Below, piece by piece: positions 35,153-43,142 of a DNA stretch of 64,000 nt (its first letter is position 1; each line of letters opens with the position of its first letter). Both the position numbers and the translations under genes were made by a program. The notes beneath the pieces were generated by a model. That model was not told the origin of the DNA. It saw nothing but the letters and a program-made list of their open reading frames with translations, and made no database searches. Source of the stretch: CALFVT01 sp039989855 (GTDB lineage: Bacteria > Pseudomonadota > Alphaproteobacteria > Caulobacterales > Maricaulaceae); assembly GCA_039989855.1 (NCBI GenBank), contig JBDXGZ010000027.1, positions 62,001 to 126,000 on the forward strand. The letters are read 5' to 3'.

Positions 35153-35728
35153 ATGACGGCGACATTAAGTACACGCGACCAAATATTAGACTGCGCACAA
35201 GGCCTGATACAAACACGCGGCTATAACGGCTTTAGCTTTCGTGACATCGCCAGCGACATCGGGATTAAAAGTTCCAGTATCCATTATTACTACCCTGGCA
35301 AAACCGATCTTGCTGTCGCCGTGGCGTCCAAATACCGCTCAGACTTCACGGAAATGACCCAAGACTTGCTCGACAGTGACACGACAAGCGTGGCTAAATT
35401 ACAGGCCTATGCCGATGTATTCGAAGTCACATTGAAGCATGAAAACAGACTCTGTTTATGCGGCATGTTAGCCAGCGAAGTGAACAGTGTCGAACCTGAA
35501 CTCCGCGCAGAAATAAAAGCCTTTTTCGATGATCAACATAGGGTTCTAATGGACATCCTATCTGACGGTCAATCAAAGGGTGAGGTTCGCGCTGACCTTC
35601 AAACGTCCGAAACCGCTAAATCCTATCTCGCCGCACTCGAAGGCGCCATGATGCTTGCGCGCGTTAACTCAACACCGTCCGATATACAACAAACCGCCCA
35701 ACAAATGATTGCGCTTATTAAAACATAA
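35153..35728 (+). CDS. TetR-family transcriptional regulator
   Basis: The 191-residue protein has a TetR N-terminal DNA-binding domain: a DQILDCAQGLIQTRGYNGFSFRDIASDIG helix bundle, then KSSSIHYYYPGKTDLAVAVA. The ligand-binding helical domain contains a Cys pair (RLCLCGMLASEV) seen in many members with this kind of recognition helix. TetR proteins repress until a small ligand binds. The ligand and target are unknown; the gene stands alone before a repeat-rich gap. An AAGGA ribosome site precedes the ATG. Confidence 0.9.
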   Translation: MTATLSTRDQILDCAQGLIQTRGYNGFSFRDIASDIGIKSSSIHYYYPGKTDLAVAVASKYRSDFTEMTQDLLDSDTTSVAKLQAYADVFEVTLKHENRLCLCGMLASEVNSVEPELRAEIKAFFDDQHRVLMDILSDGQSKGEVRADLQTSETAKSYLAALEGAMMLARVNSTPSDIQQTAQQMIALIKT

Positions 35729-35774
35729 GCGAAGCGCTGTGACCGCAAGGTCATAGGCACTGACTTCATTCAGG

Positions 35775-36121
35775 CACGCGGAAATTTCTCGCACCTTTCG
35801 GAGCGAGTTAAAGGACAGTTTGCGAAGGTCTCCATTACGATGGCTACCGATTATCTAATGTGTTTTACGCAATGGATATCAGGCGCACTTTGAGCCTGAC
35901 CTTTCCGCAGATGCAGTAAGTCCTTCGCAACGGTTAGCTTTTTCAAAGGCCTCGGACAGTGGTATGTCACGACCATCGCGCCTTAAGAACCTTTCGACTC
36001 CAAGATGTTTTGACAAGGCGTTCGGCTATTCTGGCAGGTTCGTTAAACTTGCTGATCATAGCACCAACCGTCCAACCACAATGAAGTTAACGTGCACATC
36101 ACCGTCCGTGTGATCGGAACG
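35775..36121 (-). repeat. Dispersed ~350-bp element, copy B (inverted relative to copy A)
   Basis: The 347 bases are the reverse-complement counterpart of 20008-20356. The GTTAACGTGCACATCACCGTCCG end and the GGACAGTTTGCGAAGGTCTCC end are almost unchanged, while the centre is diverged. The internal TTGCGAAGG and CCTTCGCAA arms are both kept. Together with the palindromes at 36186-36407 it fills the 35729-36508 gap, where I see no gene. Confidence 0.8.
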
Positions 36122-36185
36122 AGATTAAGATAACGGGGTTTCAGTAACCGTGGATATATCTCGGTGTTTTTCTCACCCTCCGTTC

Positions 36186-36407
36186 ATCCCTGCGAAAGCA
36201 GGGACCTCATTATAATCACTGTTTTTTTGCACCAAGAACAGAGACCCCTGTCGTCGTTTATTTCTGTGAAAGCAGGGGCAGGAGGTGGTGTTTCCATATA
36301 CGCCAACACTAACCTTCACCCGTCACCCTCGGGCCTGACCCGAGGGTCCATCATGCGTTGCGGGATGGATTCTCGGCCAGAAATACCATAGTGGGGCCGA
36401 GAATGAC
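36186..36407. repeat. Cluster of intergenic palindromes, includes copy 2 of the two-hairpin repeat
   Basis: CCCTGCGAAAGCAGGG lies at 36186-36201. ACCCTCGGGCCTGACCCGAGGGT lies at 36325-36347, followed by a CCATCATGCGTTGCGGGATGG linker. ATTCTCGGCC/GGCCGAGAAT arms span 36369-36404. The middle unit and linker match 19904-19957 in reverse orientation. GTCATCCCTGCGAAAGCAGGGA-type units are common intergenic repeats in Alphaproteobacteria. Confidence 0.65.
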
Positions 36408-36508
36408 GATTAGATGAAAGGTTGTAGAGACCCTGCTCTACAGCGGGGTGACGGCTTTGGTTATTATCCGTCCACTCTCACGGCTGAGCCCATCGAAGCA
36501 TTCACCCC

Positions 36509-37504
36509 CTACTTCACAAAAGCACTGACCTTGGTGACAATCTCTTCGGAGATTTCTTCGGCGAGGAAATGAGCATTGTTTTCATAGATATGAATATCAT
36601 TATCAGGGATATTAAAGGCCGCTTTTAAGGTTGGGATTTGCCCCGTTGTGAGCGTTTCATCTTTAGCCCCCCACATCACCATGACTTTGCCTTTATAGGC
36701 TGGCCATGCTGCGTGCTTCGCCGCAAGATCAACAAATAAGTCATCATTGATATTGGTAAAAAAACTATAGAGTGCGTCATCTGCGCCTTCACGCATTGGC
36801 CGGACGTAACCGTAACATTCGTCCTCCGTGAGCTTATACTCACCCTTAAGGCCAAGGTCGGAAAAAGTTCGGTCTAATATGGCCGCACTTGTCAGTTTCG
36901 CCGCGTAAGCTTTCATCAATTGCGTAACAAAGAAGCCGCTTTCCATATCTGGTTGCTCAAAGCCTTCATCGCCGACAATCGTATTTAAGACGATAAGATT
37001 ATCAATCGCGTCAGGGTTTTTCTCAAGCATTTCCCACGCCACGAGGCCGCCCATATCATGCATCAGCACAGAATAATTCGTCACGCCTCTGGACGCGAGG
37101 AGCGCTTCGACGCGGCGCGCTTGAGCAGCGGCGCTATAATCCGCCTCTTCGCGCTTAGGCTTTTCGCTCGAGCCATATCCAAGGTGATCCACCGTAATGA
37201 CGCGCATGTTAAGTTGTAAAGACGGGACGACCTTGCGGTACATCCATGAGGAGGTCGGCACGCCGTGGAGGAGCACAATCGTCGGTGTATCAGCCAATTG
37301 CGGGCCGTGATCAGTAAAGGCGATTTTACCGCTACCTGTTTCAAATAATTGTTGTTGCGCGCGGTGATCGCCGTAAGTCGCCGGCGCAACGTAGCTACTA
37401 GCCAAAGTGTCAGCTAATTGCGAAGGGACCGTCTTAGTTGAACATCCGCTTAATCCGAATAGCAATCCAGACAGGCCTAAGGCCAACATTAATTCTTTCA
37501 TCAT
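36509..37504 (-). CDS. Lipoprotein alpha/beta hydrolase (haloalkane-dehalogenase/epoxide-hydrolase type)
   Basis: The 331-residue protein has a lipobox LSGC (Cys21) and an alpha/beta hydrolase domain. The domain has an LLHGVPTSSWMYR oxyanion region, an Asp150 nucleophile in LMHDMGGLVAW and a late ENNAHFLAEE with the catalytic His. An Asp nucleophile is typical of haloalkane dehalogenases and epoxide hydrolases, though the substrate cannot be read. The ATG at 37504 follows AAAGGAGG and overlaps the zapE stop by 4 bases. The hydrolase is therefore translated from the zapE message. Confidence 0.85.
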   Translation of the reverse strand: MMKELMLALGLSGLLFGLSGCSTKTVPSQLADTLASSYVAPATYGDHRAQQQLFETGSGKIAFTDHGPQLADTPTIVLLHGVPTSSWMYRKVVPSLQLNMRVITVDHLGYGSSEKPKREEADYSAAAQARRVEALLASRGVTNYSVLMHDMGGLVAWEMLEKNPDAIDNLIVLNTIVGDEGFEQPDMESGFFVTQLMKAYAAKLTSAAILDRTFSDLGLKGEYKLTEDECYGYVRPMREGADDALYSFFTNINDDLFVDLAAKHAAWPAYKGKVMVMWGAKDETLTTGQIPTLKAAFNIPDNDIHIYENNAHFLAEEISEEIVTKVSAFVK

Positions 37505-38613
37505 TCCGCCTCCTTTGACGTTCCCCATATGCGGCGCTCGGCCAGATAATCGTGGCTGCGCATTTCAATCAAGCGGCTAGCGGTGCGTTCAAATTCAAAC
37601 GCGCCCGTTCCGTCCACATAAAGCTCAGTCGGTTCGACCTCTGCCGACATAATTAGTTTAGTGCGGGTTTCATAAAGCGCGTCAATCAATGTGACAAAGC
37701 GCTTGGCTTCATTGCGCATGCTCTTATCCATCTTCGGGACGTTCTCTAAAATTATGGTTTGGAAAGCTTGAGACAGGCGCAAATAATCTGCGGGACCGAG
37801 CGGTTCCCCGCAAAGACGTTGAAATTCTACGCGGGCCGTGCCTGCGGCGGTTTGCTCAAGGCACATATCGCGCCCTTGAACGGTCAAGCAGGCGATACGC
37901 GGCTCCGCGGTTCCAATCAGCCGTTTCCATGCAGCGTCAACCCCCGCCTCCGCGTCAGGGCCAAGCGGGCTATAAAAAACAGGTGCGGCAGAGAGTTGAC
38001 GTAAACGGTGATCAAGCTCCCCTGCAAATTCATGAATGATCAAATGCTTTGGCATGGTTTCAATAAAGGGCATGAAAAGCTGTCGGTTCAGTCCATTCTT
38101 ATACAGATCAATTGGCGGACGGTTAGAGGTCGCGACAACTACCACCCCTGCGGCCCAGAGCGCCTCAAATAGGCGCGACAAGATCATGGCATCCGTAATA
38201 TCGGTGACGTGAAATTCGTCGAAACATAAGAGCTGCGCTTGAGCGGCAATGTCTTTGGCGACGGGCGCTATCGGGTCGCCTTCAATGGTTTTGCGCGCAA
38301 TATTTATGCGCTCATGGACGTCGATCATAAAGGCGTGAAAATGAACGCGCTGCTTGGCCTCTGTCGGGGCCATGTCAAAGAACCAATCCATGAGCATAGA
38401 TTTGCCGCGCCCAACGCCGCCCCATAGATAAAGCCCTATCGGAGGTTTCACGCGCTTCAGCAACCGAGAGACAAGCCCGCCCTTACCATTATATCCTTCA
38501 AGGCGCTCGATAAGATCATCGAGCATTTCCACCGCCCGAAGCTGCGCCTCGTCTTGAGACAACTCCCCGCTCTCAATACAGGCCAAAAGCTTCGTCGTAA
38601 CCGGACCTGTCAT
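37501..38613 (-). CDS. zapE: Cell division protein ZapE (AFG1-like ATPase)
   Basis: The 370-residue AAA+ protein has Walker A in YLWGGVGRGKSMLMDWF, Walker B in LLCFDEFHVTDITDAMILSRL, and the sensor-like VVVVATSNRPP. The family-specific KRFVTLIDALYETR and DYLAERRIWG-like segments lie near the end. ZapE links to the Z ring in E. coli, and its mitochondrial relative AFG1/LACE1 acts in membrane protein quality control. It begins 1 base inside the stop of a 34-codon membrane peptide gene (TAATG) and ends overlapping the hydrolase gene. Confidence 0.94.
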   Translation of the reverse strand: MTGPVTTKLLACIESGELSQDEAQLRAVEMLDDLIERLEGYNGKGGLVSRLLKRVKPPIGLYLWGGVGRGKSMLMDWFFDMAPTEAKQRVHFHAFMIDVHERINIARKTIEGDPIAPVAKDIAAQAQLLCFDEFHVTDITDAMILSRLFEALWAAGVVVVATSNRPPIDLYKNGLNRQLFMPFIETMPKHLIIHEFAGELDHRLRQLSAAPVFYSPLGPDAEAGVDAAWKRLIGTAEPRIACLTVQGRDMCLEQTAAGTARVEFQRLCGEPLGPADYLRLSQAFQTIILENVPKMDKSMRNEAKRFVTLIDALYETRTKLIMSAEVEPTELYVDGTGAFEFERTASRLIEMRSHDYLAERRIWGTSKEAE

Positions 38614-38717
38614 TACACCACACCCTTCAAACGCAAAATCGCTAGTGCAAATAGCGAGAAAAAGACGACAACAAGGACGTAAAAAAGTGGCTTATTGGCA
38701 ATTGGCGTGGGCTTCAT
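38613..38717 (-). CDS. 34-residue membrane peptide coupled to zapE
   Basis: An ATG at 38717 behind AAGGG opens a 34-codon frame. The product has a short polar start (MKPTPIANK), a single hydrophobic helix (PLFYVLVVVFFSLFALAIL) and a basic end (RLKGVV). Its TAA overlaps the zapE ATG by one base, so the two should be translationally coupled. No family is recognised. The evidence for coding is the ribosome site, the clean helix with a positive end and the stop/start overlap. Confidence 0.6.
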   Translation of the reverse strand: MKPTPIANKPLFYVLVVVFFSLFALAILRLKGVV

Positions 38718-38845
38718 AGTTACCCTTAACCCAAGCAACACACGGGGGAAAGCCTAAACCCTTGGGGATAAGTCTAAAGACTTCATTCATGTTAGGTTTA
38801 GGTTCATATACATAATGGTTAACTCCTGGTAATATTAAAAAATCA

Positions 38846-38874
38846 CCTCCTTTAGGGAGGCTTTATTCTGGAGG
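38846..38874 (+). promoter_or_regulatory. Possible ribosome-site-masking hairpin before the MscS-like gene
   Basis: CCTCC (38846-38850) can pair with GGAGG at 38856-38860 as a short hairpin, or with the ribosome site GGAGG at 38870-38874 six bases before the start codon. The two alternatives are mutually exclusive, so the leader could switch translation. Only the base complementarity is seen; there is no sign of a known riboswitch. Confidence 0.35.
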
Positions 38875-38879
38875 ATAAT

Positions 38880-40061
38880 ATGATAAAATTCATAAAAACA
38901 ATGTTAGACAATTTACCTGACTGGCTCACAGGCGGGCCGATCAGCGCAATACTCATCATTGCAGCGGGTTGGGTTGTTGCGACCGCCGCGAAAATTGCTG
39001 TCGCCGCGGCGATCAACAGAACAGGACTTGGCAAAAAAGCCCAAACAACAGGTGGCAACATCGGTAAATCAATCGGTAAGGCTCTATTTTACATCATTCT
39101 ATTGGTCGCATTGCTGATCGCGCTCGGTCAGTTCAAATCCCTGCAAGAACCTCTTAAGCCGTTAACTGGAATGCTAAATGGTATTCTTGGTTATGGTGGC
39201 AACCTCATTGGAGCGGTCTTGCTTCTCGTCATTGGCGGTGTGGTCGCAAAAGTTGCACAAGAAGCAACAAGCAGCACATTAGAAGCCGCACAAGTTGACC
39301 GCTTCGTTGCTAAATCAGGGCTAACAGGCGACCAACCAAGCAATGGTCTGTCCAAAGCTCTCGGTAACATTGTTTTTGCCATCCTTATCTTTGGCTTCAT
39401 TGTTGCGGCCATTGACGCTTTAGGTATCGAGTCACTTTCAGGTCCTATTACAGGCATGTTAAATACGACGCTTGATTATATCCCATCTATCTTTGGTGCA
39501 GCCGTTATCCTTGGAATTTCAGTCTTTATTGGCCGCTTTGTATCAAACTTGGCACAAAGCACGCTTCCTGCTCTCGGTGTCGATAATTCCCTGAAAGCTC
39601 TCGGTAGTCTCGACGGTTCAACATCTTCAAACGTCGTTCCGTCCAAGATTATTGGTAGCATTGCGTTCATCGGCATTGTCCTCATGGGTCTCACAGCCGC
39701 CACAAATACTTTGGGCGTTCCGCAGCTTACGAATATCTTTGGTATCGTACTCGGAATTGGCTCTCGTGTTGTCTTTGGTGCGATCATCATTGGCGCTGGC
39801 GTCTTCATTGCGAACTTCATTGCAAAGATCATGACCCAAACATCGGGTGAAATGACGGGGAAAATCTTCAAATATTTAGCCATCGCTTTATTTGTTGTAA
39901 TGGGACTTAACCAAATGAACCTTGGCGGCGGTATTGTTGAAACAGCGTTTGAATATAGCCTCGGCGCAGCCGCATTCGCAGCGGGTGTTGGCGGAGCCTT
40001 AGCCTTCGGTCTTGGTGGCCGTGACTGGGCGGGTAAAAAGCTCGCAAAGTGGTTTAAATAA
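38880..40061 (+). CDS. Mechanosensitive-channel-like membrane protein with repeated TM-helix motifs
   Basis: The 393-residue protein consists mostly of membrane helices. It contains several copies of the 'conserved TM helix' repeat found in small MscS relatives such as CmpX, for example GYGGNLIGAVLLLVIGGVVAKVA, DYIPSIFGAAVILGISVFIGRFVS and SRVVFGAIIIGAGVFIANFIA. Each is preceded by a polar GI/GL-rich linker. There is no MscS beta domain. The family is thought to act in osmotic or membrane-tension control, but this member is untested. It ends in a GGALAFGLGGRDWAGKKL segment. An intrinsic terminator follows. Confidence 0.85.
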   Translation: MIKFIKTMLDNLPDWLTGGPISAILIIAAGWVVATAAKIAVAAAINRTGLGKKAQTTGGNIGKSIGKALFYIILLVALLIALGQFKSLQEPLKPLTGMLNGILGYGGNLIGAVLLLVIGGVVAKVAQEATSSTLEAAQVDRFVAKSGLTGDQPSNGLSKALGNIVFAILIFGFIVAAIDALGIESLSGPITGMLNTTLDYIPSIFGAAVILGISVFIGRFVSNLAQSTLPALGVDNSLKALGSLDGSTSSNVVPSKIIGSIAFIGIVLMGLTAATNTLGVPQLTNIFGIVLGIGSRVVFGAIIIGAGVFIANFIAKIMTQTSGEMTGKIFKYLAIALFVVMGLNQMNLGGGIVETAFEYSLGAAAFAAGVGGALAFGLGGRDWAGKKLAKWFK

Positions 40062-40111
40062 CCCAACGCAAATTTAAGGCGCGGCTATCATAGCCCCGCC
40101 TCTTAAATTAA

Positions 40112-40143
40112 GCCGCTCTTGTTAACGCAAGGGCGGTTTTTTT
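40112..40143 (+). terminator. Intrinsic terminator of the MscS-like gene
   Basis: GCCGCTCTTG pairs with CAAGGGCGGT across a TTAACG loop, and TTTTTTT follows. It lies 50 bases after the stop codon of the gene at 38880-40061. Confidence 0.85.
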
Positions 40144-40198
40144 ATGTGGGGGTAAGATACGTTAGATTTATCTGGCACACGCAGTTTTATAAGTAGAC

Positions 40199-40900
40199 TT
40201 ACTCCCCACCTTTTGTGGCGTGCAGGAACTCTATTTCACGCTGTTCAAAGAACGTCGGCTTAGACACTGTCTTTGACGTAGCACGCTTAAAGGCGGCAGA
40301 GGAAAATAAAGTTTCAGGCTCAATAAAATGAGACGGCCCATTCTTTGCGTTCGTAATTTCAGTTTTATTATATCCTTGAGAGACAGAGTTAGAAAACGCA
40401 TAGGCTTCACTTGTGTGAACTGCGAAAAAATACACATCTCTTTGAACAACATAAAGATAGAAATTAGGTTTCAAATCAGGCTCATATTGCGGATCATAAT
40501 ATTCTTTAATGTCACGTCCTAAAACCGCTTCAAATTCACGAATAAGATCTTTAAATCTGGCAACTTTATGCGCATATGGCGGCCCACCCTGAATATCATC
40601 TACTTGCTGCGGCGAAGCTACGTAAACATAGACTGGAACGTCGACTGCCCCCATAAACGGGTAAGTCCCCGTCTTCTCATGATATTCAATCAACAAATTT
40701 CCATAATATTGTAAATGTTTCAGCCGAATAATATCAGCATCTTTTTGAAAGTTTTTAAGTGCTGCACTTACACTTGGGGCAACGTCTGAATCTGTTTTTG
40801 AGTTCACCCTTGAATTAATATCTACAGGAGATTCTGTGCCCGATCCTGTACAAGCTGTGAGCATAAGAGCGGTAAGAAACCCAAAAATGCTTTTTTTCAT
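40199..40900 (-). CDS. Lipoprotein of unknown function, coupled to arsC
   Basis: The 233-residue protein has a lipobox LTAC (Cys17). A helical segment (about 45-70, RLKHLQYYGNLLIEYHEKTGTYP) resembles the start of type IV pilin-like or general-secretion-like domains but lacks their prepilin peptidase site. The rest is a mixed beta domain with VYVYVASPQQVDD and YLYVVQRDVYFFAVHTSE. I do not recognise it. Its ATG overlaps the arsC stop by one base (TAATG), so it is translated from the same message. A link to arsenic is not implied by its sequence. Confidence 0.75.
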   Translation of the reverse strand: MKKSIFGFLTALMLTACTGSGTESPVDINSRVNSKTDSDVAPSVSAALKNFQKDADIIRLKHLQYYGNLLIEYHEKTGTYPFMGAVDVPVYVYVASPQQVDDIQGGPPYAHKVARFKDLIREFEAVLGRDIKEYYDPQYEPDLKPNFYLYVVQRDVYFFAVHTSEAYAFSNSVSQGYNKTEITNAKNGPSHFIEPETLFSSAAFKRATSKTVSKPTFFEQREIEFLHATKGGE

Positions 40901-41370
40901 TAAACCACCACCTCCGAGATCGATTGTAATTTTTCGCGGTCGGTTAACGCCGCTTCGGGGAGGGCGATGAGCGTTTCTATTCGCGCACGGCAAAGGTCAT
41001 AGACCTCTTTAAAGGCTTGCTGGCGGGCCGCGAGGGGCTCCACATGCGCAGGGTCATGGGCGGGCCAATGGACTTTGACGTGACCGCCGGGGAAAATAGG
41101 ACAGACCTCATTCGCGGCATTATCGCAGACGGTAACGACGATGTGCATCTCTTCACCGTCTTTAAAGACGTCCCACGATTTAGAACTATAGCCCGATACG
41201 TCATGACCACGGCGGATAAGCTCTTTCAACCCGTCAGGGTGCGGCTGTCCGCTGGGGTGGCTCCCCGCTGAAAACCCGCGAAAGCGCCCCTCCCCCAGAT
41301 CATTCATCAAGGCTTCGGACAGGATGGAACGCGCCGAATTTCCCGTACATAGAAAAAGAACATTGATCAT
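40900..41370 (-). CDS. arsC: Arsenate reductase / protein-tyrosine-phosphatase fold (thioredoxin-type ArsC)
   Basis: The 156-residue protein has the C-x5-R phosphate loop at Cys8-Arg14 (CTGNSAR), the GFSAGSHPSGQPHPDGL segment and the VTVCDNAANEVCPIFPG region. The last carries two more cysteines used in the disulfide relay. It would reduce arsenate to arsenite with thioredoxin. No arsR, arsB or acr3 gene is adjacent. A glutaredoxin-type arsenate reductase is encoded elsewhere in the window (53847-54194). The lipoprotein gene downstream overlaps its stop. Confidence 0.9.
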   Translation of the reverse strand: MINVLFLCTGNSARSILSEALMNDLGEGRFRGFSAGSHPSGQPHPDGLKELIRRGHDVSGYSSKSWDVFKDGEEMHIVVTVCDNAANEVCPIFPGGHVKVHWPAHDPAHVEPLAARQQAFKEVYDLCRARIETLIALPEAALTDREKLQSISEVVV

Positions 41371-41442
41371 GATATCACCTAACGGAATTGCAAAATGTGT
41401 TAAAACTGCTTAAAGCCTGATTGAAACTTAGGGTCAACCACC

Positions 41443-42237
41443 ATGCATATCATTGAAGAGCTTATTGCAGAACGGGCGACGAAATTGATGTCGCGCAAAT
41501 ATCTCTTCCCGGTGATCCGCCCCCTGCTCTACCGCCTCCTCGCCTATGACGCCGCCGTTTTCATGGCCGACGCTATGGAGGATAAAACGGGGAATGAATG
41601 TTTCCAGATGATGTCAGAGCGGCTAAATCCGCGTCTTGGGATAAAGGGACTTCATAATATACCCGAGAAAGGTCGCTGCGTCGTGATCGCTAACCACCCC
41701 ACAGGTTTGGCGGACGGCATGGCAGTTTACCAAGGCCTTAAAGACCGCCGCCCTGATCTCGTATTCTTAGCCAATGCCGATGCCTTGCGCGTCATGCCAA
41801 AATCTCGCGACCTGATCATTCCCGTCGAATGGGTAAAAACCAAACGCAACATGGCCAAGACACGCCAGACGCTTGTTGATATGCGCGCAGCTTTGAATGA
41901 GGAGCGCTGCCTTGTTATTTTCCCGTCTGGCGCTCTGGCCCAAATGACGTGGCGGGGCCTTGTTGATAGGCCGTGGGAAAGTTCTGCGGCGATGGTGGCG
42001 CGTAAATATAACGCCCCCATTATTCCGTTGCATTTAAAGGCGCGCAATAGTTGGCTTTATTATTTCTTTGCTAAAATTAACGGAGAGCTACGCGATATCA
42101 CCTTGTTTCGCGAGTTGCTCAATAAGCGCTATCAACCGTTTCAACTGACATTTGACGACGCTATCGCTTCTAAAGATATTGCTAAAAATGCAGATGAGGC
42201 CACGGCGCAAATCCGCGCTATTGTTGAACGTCTTTAG
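41443..42237 (+). CDS. PlsC-like lysophospholipid acyltransferase
   Basis: The 264-residue protein has the acyltransferase H-x4-D box in VVIANHPTGLADGMAV, then LVIFPSGALAQM, and a late PIIPLHLKARNS segment, in the order of the PlsC fold. It would transfer an acyl chain to a lysophospholipid or a similar lipid at the inner membrane. It lacks obvious membrane helices except a weak one at the N-terminus. It diverges from arsC and ends just before a bidirectional terminator shared with sdhB. Confidence 0.85.
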   Translation: MHIIEELIAERATKLMSRKYLFPVIRPLLYRLLAYDAAVFMADAMEDKTGNECFQMMSERLNPRLGIKGLHNIPEKGRCVVIANHPTGLADGMAVYQGLKDRRPDLVFLANADALRVMPKSRDLIIPVEWVKTKRNMAKTRQTLVDMRAALNEERCLVIFPSGALAQMTWRGLVDRPWESSAAMVARKYNAPIIPLHLKARNSWLYYFFAKINGELRDITLFRELLNKRYQPFQLTFDDAIASKDIAKNADEATAQIRAIVERL

Positions 42238-42246
42238 CCCATAAAA

Positions 42247-42269
42247 AAACCCCGCGAAACGCAGGGTTT
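42247..42269. terminator. Bidirectional terminator between the acyltransferase and sdhB
   Basis: AAACCCCGCG and CGCAGGGTTT pair around a three-base AAA spacer (with a C-A mismatch on one strand and a wobble pair on the other). A run of A residues precedes it on the plus strand, which gives a T-run on the minus strand. It should end the sdhB transcript, and perhaps that of the acyltransferase as well. Confidence 0.75.
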
Positions 42270-42293
42270 GATTAAACGATATCAAAGAGCCCT

Positions 42294-43073
42294 TTAAGAG
42301 CGCTCGACCATCATCTTCTTAATATCGGCAATGGCCTTGGCTGGGTTTAGACCCTTAGGGCAAACATTGGCGCAGTTCATAATCGTGTGACAGCGGTAGA
42401 GCTTGAACGGATCGTCTAGCTTCTCAAGCCGTTCTTCGGTCGCATCATCGCGACTATCCACAAGCCAACGGTAGGCTTGAAGCAGCGCGGCTGGGCCGAG
42501 GTAACGATCGCCATTCCACCAATAGGACGGACAAGAGGTCGAGCAAGAGGCACACAGAATACACTCATAATATCCATCAAGCTTATCGCGGTCTTCAACA
42601 GATTGCTTATGCTCGGTTTTCATCTCGGCTTCATTCGTATGAAGCCACGGTTCGATCGAGGCATATTGCGCATAGAATTGTGACAAGTCAGGCACAAGGT
42701 CGCGCACAACAGGCATATGCGGCAGAGGCGCAATCGTAATTTCTTTGCCAGAAACATCGGCAATCGCCTTGGTACAGGCGAGCGTATTGCGGCCACCAAT
42801 ATTCATAGCGCAAGACCCGCAAACCCCTTCGCGGCAAGAGCGGCGGAAGGCGAGCGTTGGGTCAATTTCATTTTTGATCTTAAACAGAGCGTCAAGTAAC
42901 ATTGGGCCACACTCATCAAGATCAATTTGATAGGTATCCCAGTAAGGGTTACCGCCACCTTCAGGATCGTAACGGTAGATTTTGAAAGTTTTCATTCTCG
43001 CGCCCCCTGACGCGACAGGCCATGCCTTGCCTTTACTGACTTTCGAGTTTTTTGGCAGTGTCAACTGAACCAT
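42294..43073 (-). CDS. sdhB: Succinate dehydrogenase iron-sulfur subunit
   Basis: The 259-residue protein has the three clusters of SdhB in order. CREGVCGSCAMNIGG is the [2Fe-2S] site, CILCASCSTSCPSYWW the [4Fe-4S] site, and CHTIMNCANVCPKGLNP the [3Fe-4S] site. It passes electrons from the flavoprotein SdhA to ubiquinone in complex II. ATG 43073 has AAGG upstream; a start 13 codons earlier is possible but not family-like. It is unusual in lying 2.1 kb downstream of sdhA, with creD and a small gene between and a terminator after sdhA. Confidence 0.96.
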   Translation of the reverse strand: MVQLTLPKNSKVSKGKAWPVASGGARMKTFKIYRYDPEGGGNPYWDTYQIDLDECGPMLLDALFKIKNEIDPTLAFRRSCREGVCGSCAMNIGGRNTLACTKAIADVSGKEITIAPLPHMPVVRDLVPDLSQFYAQYASIEPWLHTNEAEMKTEHKQSVEDRDKLDGYYECILCASCSTSCPSYWWNGDRYLGPAALLQAYRWLVDSRDDATEERLEKLDDPFKLYRCHTIMNCANVCPKGLNPAKAIADIKKMMVERS

Positions 43074-43142
43074 AGTGCAACCTTTATATAATACAGGGTC
43101 TGTATATATCATTGAGTCCGCGTGACAAAGCCTTTTTGCTAT

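Noticed and set aside
36164..36391. 75-codon frame across the palindromic repeats
   Set aside because: It runs through repeat units and shows no protein-like pattern or ribosome site.
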